Notes under the pieces: model-generated
The model's input: the letters and a program-made list of their open reading frames with translations, nothing else
Databases searched by the model: none
Told to the model about the DNA's origin: nothing
Assembly (NCBI GenBank): GCA_018267545.1
Contig: JAFDYG010000224.1
Coordinates: forward strand, 1-51,210
Source: Bacteroidota bacterium
GTDB taxonomy: Bacteria > Bacteroidota > Bacteroidia > Chitinophagales > Chitinophagaceae
Reading direction: 5' to 3'
Length of the DNA stretch: 51,210 nucleotides
Position numbers and translations under genes: made by a program
Shown: in pieces, positions 32,867 through 43,135 of the stretch
Layout of the letters: each line of letters starts with the position of its first letter
How positions within the stretch are numbered: the stretch's first letter is position 1

Positions 32867-35629
32867 CCGCTTCTTTTCTCTGTACTCCGAAGGGGTAATC
32901 GAAAACTTCGACTTGAACACCGTCGAAAAATACGCCTGCGACGAATACCCCACCCTCGACGCTACTTCCGAAATACTATACTGCGGGTCCGCCAGCAAAA
33001 ACTTCGCCTTTTGCAATCGCACCGTCGAGATATAGTCGTTTACATTATACCCCATCAACGCCTTTACCTTTCGATACAGCTGCACCCTCGAAATCCCGAT
33101 CTCCCGGCAGATATCATCCACGGAAAAATCCTCATTCGGTATATTATTCTCGACAATCGCGATAAATTCATTTACAAACCTGCGCGTCACTTTACTCGTC
33201 GTATTCGGCCGCACCTCCACCGGAATCTCACTCGTATAATGCTCCCGCAAAACCGACCGGTTATTCAACAGATTCTTTATCGTCTCCTCCAAATACTCCA
33301 GATTGAACGGCTTAACGATAAAAGCATCAGCCCGCAGCTTAATCCCCTTGATCTGATCCTCTATCGCCCCCTTCGCCGTCAACAAAATGATCGGAATATG
33401 GGAGGTTCGCAAATCTTGCTTCAACATCTCCGTTACATGAAGACCATCCTCCCCGGGCAAAATAATATCCGATATAATAAGGTCCGGCACGACATCATAC
33501 GCCTTCGCAATCCCCGACGAAGCATCCTCCGCCTCATGCAGCTCATAATTGCCCCCCAGCCGCTTCTTCAAAAACACCCGCAAATCATCATTGTCCTCGA
33601 TCACCAATAAAGAATGCTCCTTCTGCCGCGAAGCCGCCGCCACCGTCTCATCCGCAAACGACATCGGCTGTATATCGGAAGTATAGATCTTGATATCCTC
33701 CATCGTCGGCAACAGCACCGGCAGCTCCGGCGCCACTTCCGTCTCACCCAGCTGCTCCCTCCGCACCGGCAGACTGATAGTAAATGTCGACCCCTTCCAC
33801 TTCGAGCTCTGCACATCGATCGTCCCATGATGCAGATGAATCATTTCTTTCGTCAACGAAAGCCCCAGCCCCGTTCCCTTGAAAGCCTTCTTATTCCCCT
33901 GGTAGAACAGGTCAAACGCATGTTCCAGCTCTTCCGGCGTCATCCCAACCCCCGAATCCTGAACCGTAATCACAACCTGCTCCCCCGAAACATTCCTATC
34001 GATACCCACACTGATGGTCCCATGCTCATTCGTAAACTTAAACGCATTCGACAATAAATTGAACAGCACCTTATCCAGAATATTCACGTCGAACCACATT
34101 CGCAGGTCACGAGCCCTGCTCGTAATCGTAAACGAAATCGACTTCCGCCGGGCAATCTCCTGAAACGAACCCGCAATCTCATTCACGAAATCCGTGATAT
34201 TATTTTCCGTCACCACGAGTCTCATCTTATTCTCCTCGATCTTCCGGAAATCCATCAGCTGATTGATCAGCCGCATCAATCGCAGCGCATTCTTCTGTAC
34301 CAGCTCCAAATTATGCTTGATGGTGAAATGCAGCTTGGGAGAGGACAGCACATCCTCCAACGGCCCCAATATCAACGTCAGCGGCGTCCTAAATTCATGC
34401 GAGATATTGGTAAAGAAATTGAACTTGGCCTCCGTCGCCTCCTTGGCCTTCGCCGTCATCTCGATCAGCTGATTCCGCTGTAACAAGATCTCCTCATTCT
34501 GCCCCGCCAGCCGCCGATTGATACGCCGGTTGTTCCGAAGCGCAAAAAACGCGATCCCACCCAATATCAGCGTAAGCCCCAACGCTATAACCGTCAGGTA
34601 CAGCAGCGTCCGCTGATTATGATAGATCCGCCGCTGCTCCTCCAGCAACGAATACTGCTTCTCGATATCCCTCGTCTGATCATTGATACGGTCCGTCTGC
34701 TGCTTCATCACCCGCACATTCGAAGAATCGATCACAACAGTCGGCATGATATATTCTTTATGGTAGGGCTGCTTCTCCAGGATCGAAAACGCCGTCTTTA
34801 TCGCCTCCTCTCCCCCCGTCGGCGTCAGAAACGTCGCCTGCAAAACCCCATCCGCCACCAGCTGAATCCCCCCATCCGGCCCCGGCAGCCCATCGATTCC
34901 AAAGAATCGCGCCGATCTTTCTATCCCCAAACTCTTATAAACCTCATAAGCCCCCACCGCCATCGGGTCATTCTGGGCAACTACCACATCCGTCGGCTCC
35001 AGCTGATCCTTTATTTTAAGAAAGGCCGCCGTCGACCGGTCCTGTAACCAGCTCCCATAAACCCGCGCCTTGATACGAATATTCGGACTCTGCCGGATCC
35101 GGTCCTCGAACCCCCGCTGCCGCTCCACGCTAGGCGTCGACCCCAATAAACCGATGGCCTCCACGATCTGAGCTGTATCATGTACATAATGCGCCACATA
35201 ATCACCCGCCATACGCCCCAGTTCATAATTATTGATCCCGATGAAACTCGTAAACAAGTCCGAACTCGTCTTCCGGTCGATAACTACCACCGGAATCCCC
35301 CGGTTATACGCCTCCTCGACCACCGACGTCAGCGGCTTGGCCTCATTCGGCGACACCAGCAAAATATCGATATTCTGATTCAACAGCTCCCGGATTTGCC
35401 GTACCTGCAGATCACTCTTGTCATTGGCGCTCCGCTAAATCAGCTGCGTCCCCGGATGAAACGAAAGCTCCCTGGCCATCGCCTCGCGCGTAGCCCTTTT
35501 CCAATTCTCGGTTCCCGTACACTGGGCAAACCCGATCCGGTAATGCTTTTCACTGGAAGAAGGAGAACAAGAGAAAAATAGAACACTTAACCCCAAAAGG
35601 CAGACAATAATAACACGTGTTCTCCACAT
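32855..35629 (-). pseudogene. Fructose-type hybrid two-component sensor-regulator (HTCS), interrupted by an in-frame amber codon
   Basis: The whole frame encodes 924 residues in Bacteroides HTCS order: signal with lipobox (LFFSC, Cys21), a LacI-type periplasmic sugar-binding domain (about 30-310), a membrane helix, HisKA with His411 (NISHEFRTPL), an ATPase domain (GTGLGLSL), a receiver with Asp721 (ISDIILP), and an AraC helix-turn-helix. Its place beside a fructan locus matches BT1754 of B. thetaiotaomicron, which senses fructose. At codon 65 (35435-35437 plus strand) a TAG stops the frame after HPGTQLI; the same frame then resumes (RSANDKSDLQ) and runs to 32855. The likely original codon is Tyr. 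As written it would yield a 64-residue fragment, and a TTG restart at 35383 would lack the signal. A sequence error cannot be excluded. Confidence 0.85.
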
Positions 35630-35938
35630 GGCAATTAGCAAGGCAATCATACGGATAAAATTGAGCGTTTTACCGAAAAAGACATTCTAAACCCGTATCA
35701 TTCTTTTTCAAAAGACCTAAAGCGTATAAAAAACACAGTGAACAATTCCTAAAAAACCTGTTCCAAAACTATAAAACAATACCCCGGCCTTCTTACAATT
35801 TACAAAAATAATCAGCTCAGTCCCACTCATTTGTACTAAAAAATCCATTTTGAACAAGATAGAAATGATTTCAAAAGGCAAGCCGCAGCCCCGCCCATAT
35901 CTTACCTCCCGAAAGCTATCGCCAAAAGCTACTGCCAT
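35630..35938. other. 309-nt intergenic region between the sensor and the MFS gene
   Basis: This is the divergent regulatory region of the fructan locus. It is AT-richer than its neighbours, with A-runs near 35700-35830. No exact TAnnTTTG box with a TTG at proper distance is seen in either direction, and no clear palindrome. A short minus-strand reading frame here is not convincing as a gene. HTCS-controlled promoters often lack recognisable boxes, so the operator is not identifiable by eye. Confidence 0.6.
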
Positions 35939-37258
35939 ATGGGAAGGAAAAACGTATTCATCTGGTCACTCGTCATCGCACTCGGAGGATTTCTATTCGG
36001 CTTCGACACCGCCGTCATCTCCGGGGCCGAACAATCTATTCAGTCTTACTGGAAACTAACCGCCCTTCAACACGGCCTCACCATCTCGATCGCCCTCATC
36101 GGCACCGTCGTAGGCGCCCTGACCGGCGCCATCCCAACCGATCGCTATGGCCGCAAAACAACCCTATATATCATTGCCATACTCTACCTGCTGTCCTCCA
36201 TCGGCACCGCCGCCTCCACCAACTGGTACGGATTTCTCCTATTCCGCTTCCTCGGAGGCTTCGGCGTAGGCGCATCCTCCGTCACCGCCCCCATCTATAT
36301 CTCTGAAATCTCACCGGCTAAAAGACGCGGAAAACTAGTCGGTCTCTTCCAGTTCAACGTCGTCTTCGGCATCGTAGCCTCCTATCTCTCCAATTACCTC
36401 ATCGGCCAGATCGCCGACAACTCCTGGCGCCTCATGCTCGGCATCCAGGCCATCCCCTCCGCCATTTTCCTCCTCCTCCTCCGCTGGATCCCCGAAAGCC
36501 CCCGCTGGCTCATCCTCCATAAAAACAAAATCGACGAAGCCCGCGACACCATCCGAATCATCGACCCACAACGCACCGAAGAAATCATCAACGAAATAAA
36601 AACATCGACAGACCCCACCGAACGCCCCGCACTCTTCTCCCGGCGCTACCGCACCCCCGTCGTCCTCGCCATCCTATTCGCCGTCTTCAACCAGGTCTCC
36701 GGTATCAACGCTATTATATATTATAGCCCCCGCATCTTCGAAATGACAGGCCTGGGCAAAAACTCCGCCCTCCTCTCCACAGCAGGCCTCGGCCTGGTCA
36801 ACTTCGCCTTTACCCTGCTTGCCATGAATTTTATCGACCGCATCGGCCGCCGTACCCTCATGCTCATCGGCTCCTTCGGCCTCATCTTCACCCTGGCCAT
36901 GGTAGCCTGGTCCTTCTACGGCGAACACTTCAACAGCTGGGCAGTCCCCTTATTCCTATTCATCTATATCGCCTTCTTCGCCTTCTCGCAAGGCGCCGTC
37001 ATCTGGGTCTTTATCTCCGAGATCTTCCCCAACTCCGTCCGGGCCAAGGGCCAGACCCTCGGAAGCGCAACCCACTGGATCATGGCCGCCATCATCGCCT
37101 TTTCATTCCCCTGGCTCGCCGAAAAGGCCGGAGGCGGCAACACCTTCCTCTTCTTCTGTATCATGATGTGCATGCAATTGCTCTTCGTCTGGAAACTGAT
37201 GCCCGAGACAAAAGGAAGGTCCTTGGAACAAATAGAATATACCCTGGTTGCTCACTAA
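35939..37258 (+). CDS. Sugar porter MFS transporter, probable fructose importer
   Basis: A 439-residue inner-membrane transporter with 12 hydrophobic helices. The family signatures are DRYGRKTT between helices 2 and 3, the RFLGGFGVGASSVTAPIYI segment, PESPRWL after helix 6, QVSGINAIIYYSP in helix 7, DRIGRRTL between helices 8 and 9, and PETKGRSLEQIE at the C-terminus. It resembles BT1758, the fructose importer of the B. thetaiotaomicron fructan locus. First gene of the fructan operon, 31 nt before fructokinase; fructose specificity is inferred from its neighbours. Confidence 0.93.
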   Translation: MGRKNVFIWSLVIALGGFLFGFDTAVISGAEQSIQSYWKLTALQHGLTISIALIGTVVGALTGAIPTDRYGRKTTLYIIAILYLLSSIGTAASTNWYGFLLFRFLGGFGVGASSVTAPIYISEISPAKRRGKLVGLFQFNVVFGIVASYLSNYLIGQIADNSWRLMLGIQAIPSAIFLLLLRWIPESPRWLILHKNKIDEARDTIRIIDPQRTEEIINEIKTSTDPTERPALFSRRYRTPVVLAILFAVFNQVSGINAIIYYSPRIFEMTGLGKNSALLSTAGLGLVNFAFTLLAMNFIDRIGRRTLMLIGSFGLIFTLAMVAWSFYGEHFNSWAVPLFLFIYIAFFAFSQGAVIWVFISEIFPNSVRAKGQTLGSATHWIMAAIIAFSFPWLAEKAGGGNTFLFFCIMMCMQLLFVWKLMPETKGRSLEQIEYTLVAH

Positions 37259-37289
37259 AGCACCCAGGCCATAATAACATCGATTGCCA

Positions 37290-38189
37290 ATGCCAAAAAC
37301 ACACCCCATCGTCTGTTTTGGAGAGATCCTCTGGGACATCCTCCCCAACGAGACCGTCCCCGGCGGCGCACCCATGAACGTCGCCTTCCACCTCAAGAAA
37401 CTCGGCCTCGAACCCGCCCTCATCACCCGCGTCGGCCTCGACAACTACGGCAAACGCCTCATCCAGCTCATGGAGAAAGAAGATATCACGACCGAATTCT
37501 TCCAGATGGACTTCGAGCTCGACACCGGCCGAGTCACCATGACACCCGGCGAAGGCGACGACATCCACTACGACATCATAAAGCCCGTAGCCTGGGACCA
37601 TGTACAGTGGGACCCCCAATTCCTCCCACTGCTCACCCAGTCCTCCTGGTTTATATACGGCAGCCTGGCCGCCCGCAGCGAAGCCAGCCGCAGCGTCCTC
37701 TACCGCCTCCTCGAAGCCGCCCCCCACAAGGTCCTCGACATCAACCTTCGCCCCCCGCACTATACTCGACCCGTACTCGAAAAGCTCCTCGAAAACGTAG
37801 ACATGCTAAAGCTGAACCTCGGCGAGCTCGAGCTCCTCACCGGCTGGTTCTCCAGCTACCGCTCCGACAACGACCGCATAAAAGCCATCCAGGACCGCTT
37901 CCATATCCCAACCATCATACTTACCAAGGGCAGCAAGGGCTCGACCATGAGCTACGAAGGCGAGTTCTATGAACACCCCGGCTTCACCGTCGACGTCGCA
38001 GACACCGTCGGCAGCGGTGACGCCTTTCTCGCCGGTCTCCTATACTCCCTCATACAGGGCGTAGGCCCGCCGGCAGCTATCGAATTCGCCAGCGCCATGG
38101 GGGCGCTGATCGCGAGCTACAGCGGCCCCTGCCCACAGTATGATATCCGGCAGGTACAAACGCTGATCAAAGGTAACCAACCCCACTAA
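37290..38189 (+). CDS. Fructokinase (PfkB-family carbohydrate kinase)
   Basis: A 299-residue kinase that phosphorylates fructose with ATP in the cytoplasm. The N-terminal signature is CFGEILWDILPNE, then PGGAPMNVAFHLKKLG (sugar binding). The C-terminal signature DTVGSGDAFLAGLL contains the catalytic base Asp244. ATG 37290 is preferred to a TTG 6 nt upstream. Its counterpart in the B. thetaiotaomicron fructan locus is BT1757. It sits 31 nt after the transporter and 41 nt before susC, in the same operon. Confidence 0.92.
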   Translation: MPKTHPIVCFGEILWDILPNETVPGGAPMNVAFHLKKLGLEPALITRVGLDNYGKRLIQLMEKEDITTEFFQMDFELDTGRVTMTPGEGDDIHYDIIKPVAWDHVQWDPQFLPLLTQSSWFIYGSLAARSEASRSVLYRLLEAAPHKVLDINLRPPHYTRPVLEKLLENVDMLKLNLGELELLTGWFSSYRSDNDRIKAIQDRFHIPTIILTKGSKGSTMSYEGEFYEHPGFTVDVADTVGSGDAFLAGLLYSLIQGVGPPAAIEFASAMGALIASYSGPCPQYDIRQVQTLIKGNQPH

Positions 38190-38230
38190 AAATTCAAGCA
38201 ACCTTCATGCATAACCAACAAACAACAATT

Positions 38231-41200
38231 ATGAGAAAAGTATGGATTTTATTGCCACTGCTATTGCTGGTCATCACCAGCTTTGCACAGCAAAAAATCA
38301 TCACCGGACAGGTGGTCAGAAATTCCACCAAAGAACCCTTGCAAGGGGTGACGGTTCTCTCTAAAACCAAGTCCGTAATGACCGACTCCGCCGGACGGTT
38401 TTCGATTTCCGCCGCACCCGGCGAGACCCTCACCCTCAGCTTCGTTGGAATGAACAGCCTGACCGTAAAAGTCGGCGCCTCCTCCAGCGAGCTCAGCCTC
38501 GCCATGATCGAAGGGATCAACGACCTCAACCAGGTCGTCGTCACCGGTTACAAATCGGAAAAGAAAGTCGACCTCACCGGCGCCGTATCCGTGGTGAACC
38601 TCGCAGCAGTCAAGGACATCCCGACCACAAGCCCCATGCTCGCCCTCCAGGGACAGGTACCCGGCCTCTACGTATCGGCCGACGGCTCCCCCACCGGCGG
38701 TAACGGCAACCCGCCCACTATCCTCGTCCGTGGCGTCAACACCCTCGGCAACACAAACCCCCTCTATATCATCGACGGGGTACCTACCACACGCTACGAA
38801 GACTTCTCCAATCTCAACTCCGCTTCCATCGCCTCCATTCAGGTGCTGAAGGACGCTTCCGCTTCCTCCATCTATGGCTCCCGCGCTTCCAACGGCGTCA
38901 TCATCGTCACCACTAAGGACGGCGGTGGTTCCGGCGAAAAGCTAAAGGTAAGTCTCAACTCCAGCCTCACCTGGCAGACCGAACGCCCCTGGCAGGAGAA
39001 AGTGCTGAACTCCGAACAGAGAGGACGCGCACTCTGGCAGGCTGCCGTAAACGACGGCACCGACCCAAATAACCTCGTCAATCAGATTTATACATTCGAC
39101 TGGAACAATGACTACACCAACCCCGTCCTCAACAAGGTCAATATCGCCCCCTTCGTAGGCGGCAGCCAGCTCGAACCCGTCGGCAATACCAACTGGCAGA
39201 ACGAGCTTTACAAAACTGCCCTGCTCACCACCAACGACATCGGCATCTCAGCAGGCAACGCCAGAAACGCGATCTCCCTCAACTTCGGCTATCTCGACAA
39301 CAGCGGCCTGCTCCAGTATACTACTTTCCGCCGGTACAACGCCCGCATCAACTCCCACGCCACCGGCTTCAACGGCCGCCTGCGAATCGGAGAGAACCTG
39401 CAGCTATCGAGAACTTCCCAGGTAGGCTCGGGCAAAGACCCCGGCGGAGCCTGGACTCCAACCCTGGCGCTCATCCTGGCCCCCACCATACCGCTTAGAA
39501 AAACCGACGGCACCTTCGGCGGCCCCATCGGCCCCGGCTACACCGATCGTAACAACCCCGTAGATATCCAATACCTCAACCGCTGGAACACGACCGCAAG
39601 ACTACAGGCTTACGGCAATATCTATGCGGAACTGGAAGTCATAAAAAAACTCGTCCTTCGCACCAGCTTCGGCTTCGACTACTCCGACGAGCCCTCCCGC
39701 TACATCACCCTCATCGGCGATGAAGGCCCGGTCAATTCGTTCAATAGCCTGACGATGACACAGGGCAAAGATTTCACCTTCACCTGGACAAATACCGCTA
39801 CCTATAATCTCGAAATCGGGCAGCACCGCCTGAACCTCCTGGGAGGCATCGAAGCCGTCCACAACGACTACTCCGTCATCAACGGCTCCGTCACCAACTT
39901 CGCCCTCCAGCAGCTCGACTACTTTCAGCTCGGAGCCGGCACCGGCACACAGACGACCAGCGGCAGCGCCACGGGTTATCGACTCTTATCTCAATTCGGT
40001 AAAGTGTTCTACGGCTACGGCGACCGCTACCTCGCCTCCTTTACCATCCGCCGCGACGGGTCCTCGAGATTCGGTACGAATAACCCCTACGGCGTATTCC
40101 CCGCATTTACCCTCGGCTGGCGTATCAACAACGAAGAGTTCTTCCGCAATATCCACTCCGTCTCCAACCTCAAGCTGCGCGGCGGCTATGGCGTCGTGGG
40201 CAACCAGGCCATCGGCAACCTCTCGGCCTATACGCTCTTCCAGCCCAACTACGGCACTTCCAGCGCCGCCTATCCCCAGTGGCTCAACACGGGTACCGCC
40301 TATGACCTCAACGGCATTAACACCGGCACCCTGCCCTCGGGATTCGTACAGGTACAGCTGGGCAACCCCAACCTGAAATGGGAACAAACAAAAGAAACCA
40401 ATATCGGCCTCGACTTCGGCTTTATGGACGAAAGCCTCACCGGTAGCTTCGACTGGTTCGACCGCAACACCAGCAATATCCTCATCCAGCCCCCCGTTGC
40501 AGCCGCCGTCGGTGAAGGCCAGCAACAATGGCTCAACGGCGCCAGCATCAACAACAAAGGATGGGAGCTGGTCGTAAGCTATCAGCACAAGACACCAAGT
40601 AACATCCACTATAGCATAACGGGTAACCTCAGCCATTTCTCGAACGTCATCACCAAGCTGCCAGAAAACGTTCGCTCCGCCTATCCCGGCGACCCGAACC
40701 ACTCTATCATCGGACATTCCCAGTATTCCGTCTTCGGCTACAAGGCCAGCGGAATCTTCCAAAGCCAGCAGGAGGTGACCGCACATGCCACACAGCCCGG
40801 CGCAGCGCCCGGACGCATCCGCTACGACGACCTCAACGGTGACGGTAAGGTCGACGTCCTCGACCAGGACTTCCTCGGCACCACGCTGCCGAAATATATT
40901 TATGGCCTCCGGCTATCGGTAGACTATAAGAATTTCGACATATCCATCTTCGGCTCCGGCGTCTTCTCCGTAACCAACTATGACCCCGCCAAAGGCTTCA
41001 ACACGACCATCGCACCCAATACCAACGCAGGCCCCGGTGTATTCAGCGCCTGGACGAAACAAAATACCGGCTCGTCCATACCCGCGCTCACCGTCCTCAA
41101 CCTGAACAACGAAGGCCGCACGTCTAATTATTATTTTGTAAACGGCGCCTTCTTCAAGCTCCGCAATGCAATGATCGGCTACACGCTGCCAAAACAGCTG

Positions 41201-41362
41201 GCATCGAGAGCGTTCATGCAAAGCCTCCGGCTGTATGCCTCGGGACAAAATCTCTTCGCCATCAAGTCCGGTAAGCTAACGTCCAAAGACCCCGAACGGA
41301 CCAATTTCAATTCCTGGCCCGTACCGACCTCCTTTACCGTCGGTATAAACGCCAATTTCTAA
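38231..41362 (+). CDS. SusC/RagA-family TonB-linked outer-membrane protein
   Basis: A 1043-residue outer-membrane oligosaccharide importer. A signal peptide (MRKVWILLPLLLLVITSFAQ) is followed by a carboxypeptidase-like beta-sandwich (TGQVVRNSTKEPLQGVTVLS), the TonB-box/plug (VVTGYKSEKKVDLTGAV, LQGQVPGLYV, RGVNTLGNTNPLYIIDGVPT, SIYGSRASNGVIIV), and then a 22-strand-type barrel to the C-terminus. It pairs with the SusD-like gene 17 nt downstream. Start ATG 38231 gives the signal peptide; a 24-nt upstream ATG would add eight polar residues. Its likely substrate is fructan (levan or inulin). Confidence 0.95.
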   Translation: MRKVWILLPLLLLVITSFAQQKIITGQVVRNSTKEPLQGVTVLSKTKSVMTDSAGRFSISAAPGETLTLSFVGMNSLTVKVGASSSELSLAMIEGINDLNQVVVTGYKSEKKVDLTGAVSVVNLAAVKDIPTTSPMLALQGQVPGLYVSADGSPTGGNGNPPTILVRGVNTLGNTNPLYIIDGVPTTRYEDFSNLNSASIASIQVLKDASASSIYGSRASNGVIIVTTKDGGGSGEKLKVSLNSSLTWQTERPWQEKVLNSEQRGRALWQAAVNDGTDPNNLVNQIYTFDWNNDYTNPVLNKVNIAPFVGGSQLEPVGNTNWQNELYKTALLTTNDIGISAGNARNAISLNFGYLDNSGLLQYTTFRRYNARINSHATGFNGRLRIGENLQLSRTSQVGSGKDPGGAWTPTLALILAPTIPLRKTDGTFGGPIGPGYTDRNNPVDIQYLNRWNTTARLQAYGNIYAELEVIKKLVLRTSFGFDYSDEPSRYITLIGDEGPVNSFNSLTMTQGKDFTFTWTNTATYNLEIGQHRLNLLGGIEAVHNDYSVINGSVTNFALQQLDYFQLGAGTGTQTTSGSATGYRLLSQFGKVFYGYGDRYLASFTIRRDGSSRFGTNNPYGVFPAFTLGWRINNEEFFRNIHSVSNLKLRGGYGVVGNQAIGNLSAYTLFQPNYGTSSAAYPQWLNTGTAYDLNGINTGTLPSGFVQVQLGNPNLKWEQTKETNIGLDFGFMDESLTGSFDWFDRNTSNILIQPPVAAAVGEGQQQWLNGASINNKGWELVVSYQHKTPSNIHYSITGNLSHFSNVITKLPENVRSAYPGDPNHSIIGHSQYSVFGYKASGIFQSQQEVTAHATQPGAAPGRIRYDDLNGDGKVDVLDQDFLGTTLPKYIYGLRLSVDYKNFDISIFGSGVFSVTNYDPAKGFNTTIAPNTNAGPGVFSAWTKQNTGSSIPALTVLNLNNEGRTSNYYFVNGAFFKLRNAMIGYTLPKQLASRAFMQSLRLYASGQNLFAIKSGKLTSKDPERTNFNSWPVPTSFTVGINANF

Positions 41363-41379
41363 ACATCAAAAAAAGTATT

Positions 41380-43134
41380 ATGAAAACCATATGGAGTTAC
41401 GGTCTTCTGTTAATAGTGCTACTGTCCAACATGGGCTGTAAAAAATATCTCGACTACAAACCCCAGGGCGCCCTTTCTGTCAGCGACCTGAACACCCCCG
41501 CTGCAGTCGACGGCCTGGCCACAGCCGCCTACGCCGGCATCGCCAACGACTGGTGGGACGCACCCATCACCAGCAACTGGGAATGGGGCAGCATCCGCTC
41601 CGACGACGCCTACAAAGGCGGCGGAGACATCGGCGACCAGGGGCAACTCGACCGCTATGAACAATTCTATCTCGTAGACGCCTCCAACAACGGCTTCGGC
41701 AGCTTCGGCTTCACCGGCGCCTGGGTCCGCGCCTACGCCGCGATCTCCCGCTGCAACGTCGCCCTCCGTGCCCTCAACCAGCTCACCGACGCGCAGTTCC
41801 CCAAACGGACCATCCGCATCGGCGAAATGCGCTTCCTCCGCGGTCACATGTATTTCTTGCTAAAGGTCCTGTTCCGCAACATCCCCTATATTGACGAAAA
41901 AGCAACCAACGACGACATCGTCAAGATCAATAACACCCTCAGCAACGACGATCTCTGGACCAAAATTGAAGCGGACTTCCAGGAAGCCATCAAAGACCTC
42001 CCCCAAAAACAACCCGGCGAACCCGGCCGCGCCAACCAGCTCTCGGCCAAGGCATACCTGGCAAAAGTGATGCTCTTCCACGCCTACAAACAGGATGACA
42101 ACTACGGCGTCACCACCATCGACCCCGCCCTGCTTACCCAGGTCGTCAGCCTCACCAACGACGTCATCAACTCGAAGGTCTATAGCCTCAATACCGACTT
42201 CGCGTATAATTTCCTCGATGGACACGATAATGGCCCCGAATCCATCTACGCCATTCAATACTCCATCAACGACGGTACGACGATCGGCGGCAGACTCAGC
42301 ATGTCGACCAGCCTCAACTATTTCGCAGGCGCCCCCCAATACGGCTGCTGCGCCTTCCATATCCCTTCACAAAACCTGGTCAACGCCTTCAAAACCGACG
42401 CCAATGGCCTTCCCCAGTTCGATCACTTCAACGACCCCGGCACCGAGGTAAAGGATAGCATCGACTTCTGGACCAACGGCATCGACCCCCGCATCGACCA
42501 TACCGTCGGCATCGACGGTCACCCCTACAAATATGACGCAACAGTTCCCTACCGGCACAGCTGGGAACGCCTCTCCGGCGTCTACGGCGGCTTCGGCAGC
42601 ATGAAGGAGCAGCAGCTCGCCACCTGCGCCTGCTTCAAAAAGCTCGGCCCCTTCTATGGCACTTCCGTCAATATGGACGTCATCCGCTACGACGACGTGC
42701 TGCTCATGCAGGCGGAAGCCCAGATTCAATTGAACAACCCGGCCCCTGCCCTCGACCTCATAAACCAGGTCCGCACAAGAGCAGCAGCCATCTCACCCCT
42801 GGTCAAAAGAACGGACGGCACCAATCCCTCCAATTACCGCATCAGCACCTACAAACCCGGTGTCAATATCCCCACCTGGGACAAGGCTACCGCCTTCAAA
42901 GCCCTCCAATGGGAACGAAGGCTCGAATTTGCCATGGAAGGCTACCGCTTCTTCGACCTCGTCCGCTGGGGTACCGCAGATGTCACATTAAATAATTACT
43001 TTACGATAGAAAAAGTAAGACATCCGTTCCTGGTCAACGCAAAATTCACAAAGGGTAAGCACGAATACTTCCCCATACCACAGGAACAAATCGTCTTTAC
43101 CAATGGTCTGTACAAACAAAATAAAGGATATTAA
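41380..43134 (+). CDS. SusD/RagB-family substrate-binding lipoprotein
   Basis: A 584-residue surface glycan-binding lipoprotein. The signal peptide ends in a lipobox (LLSNMGC, then KKYLDYKPQGALS). The SusD TPR-helical core and the C-terminal hallmark QWERRLEFAMEGYRFFDLVRWG are present, and the protein ends with YFPIPQEQI. It acts with the SusC protein encoded 17 nt upstream to bind and hand over oligosaccharide. The GH32 gene follows after 1 nt. Confidence 0.95.
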   Translation: MKTIWSYGLLLIVLLSNMGCKKYLDYKPQGALSVSDLNTPAAVDGLATAAYAGIANDWWDAPITSNWEWGSIRSDDAYKGGGDIGDQGQLDRYEQFYLVDASNNGFGSFGFTGAWVRAYAAISRCNVALRALNQLTDAQFPKRTIRIGEMRFLRGHMYFLLKVLFRNIPYIDEKATNDDIVKINNTLSNDDLWTKIEADFQEAIKDLPQKQPGEPGRANQLSAKAYLAKVMLFHAYKQDDNYGVTTIDPALLTQVVSLTNDVINSKVYSLNTDFAYNFLDGHDNGPESIYAIQYSINDGTTIGGRLSMSTSLNYFAGAPQYGCCAFHIPSQNLVNAFKTDANGLPQFDHFNDPGTEVKDSIDFWTNGIDPRIDHTVGIDGHPYKYDATVPYRHSWERLSGVYGGFGSMKEQQLATCACFKKLGPFYGTSVNMDVIRYDDVLLMQAEAQIQLNNPAPALDLINQVRTRAAAISPLVKRTDGTNPSNYRISTYKPGVNIPTWDKATAFKALQWERRLEFAMEGYRFFDLVRWGTADVTLNNYFTIEKVRHPFLVNAKFTKGKHEYFPIPQEQIVFTNGLYKQNKGY

Positions 43135-43135
43135 C

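Noticed and set aside
35717-35938. Minus-strand 73-codon frame upstream of the MFS gene
   Set aside because: Composition unlike a protein of this genome, no family, and it lies in the expected regulatory region.
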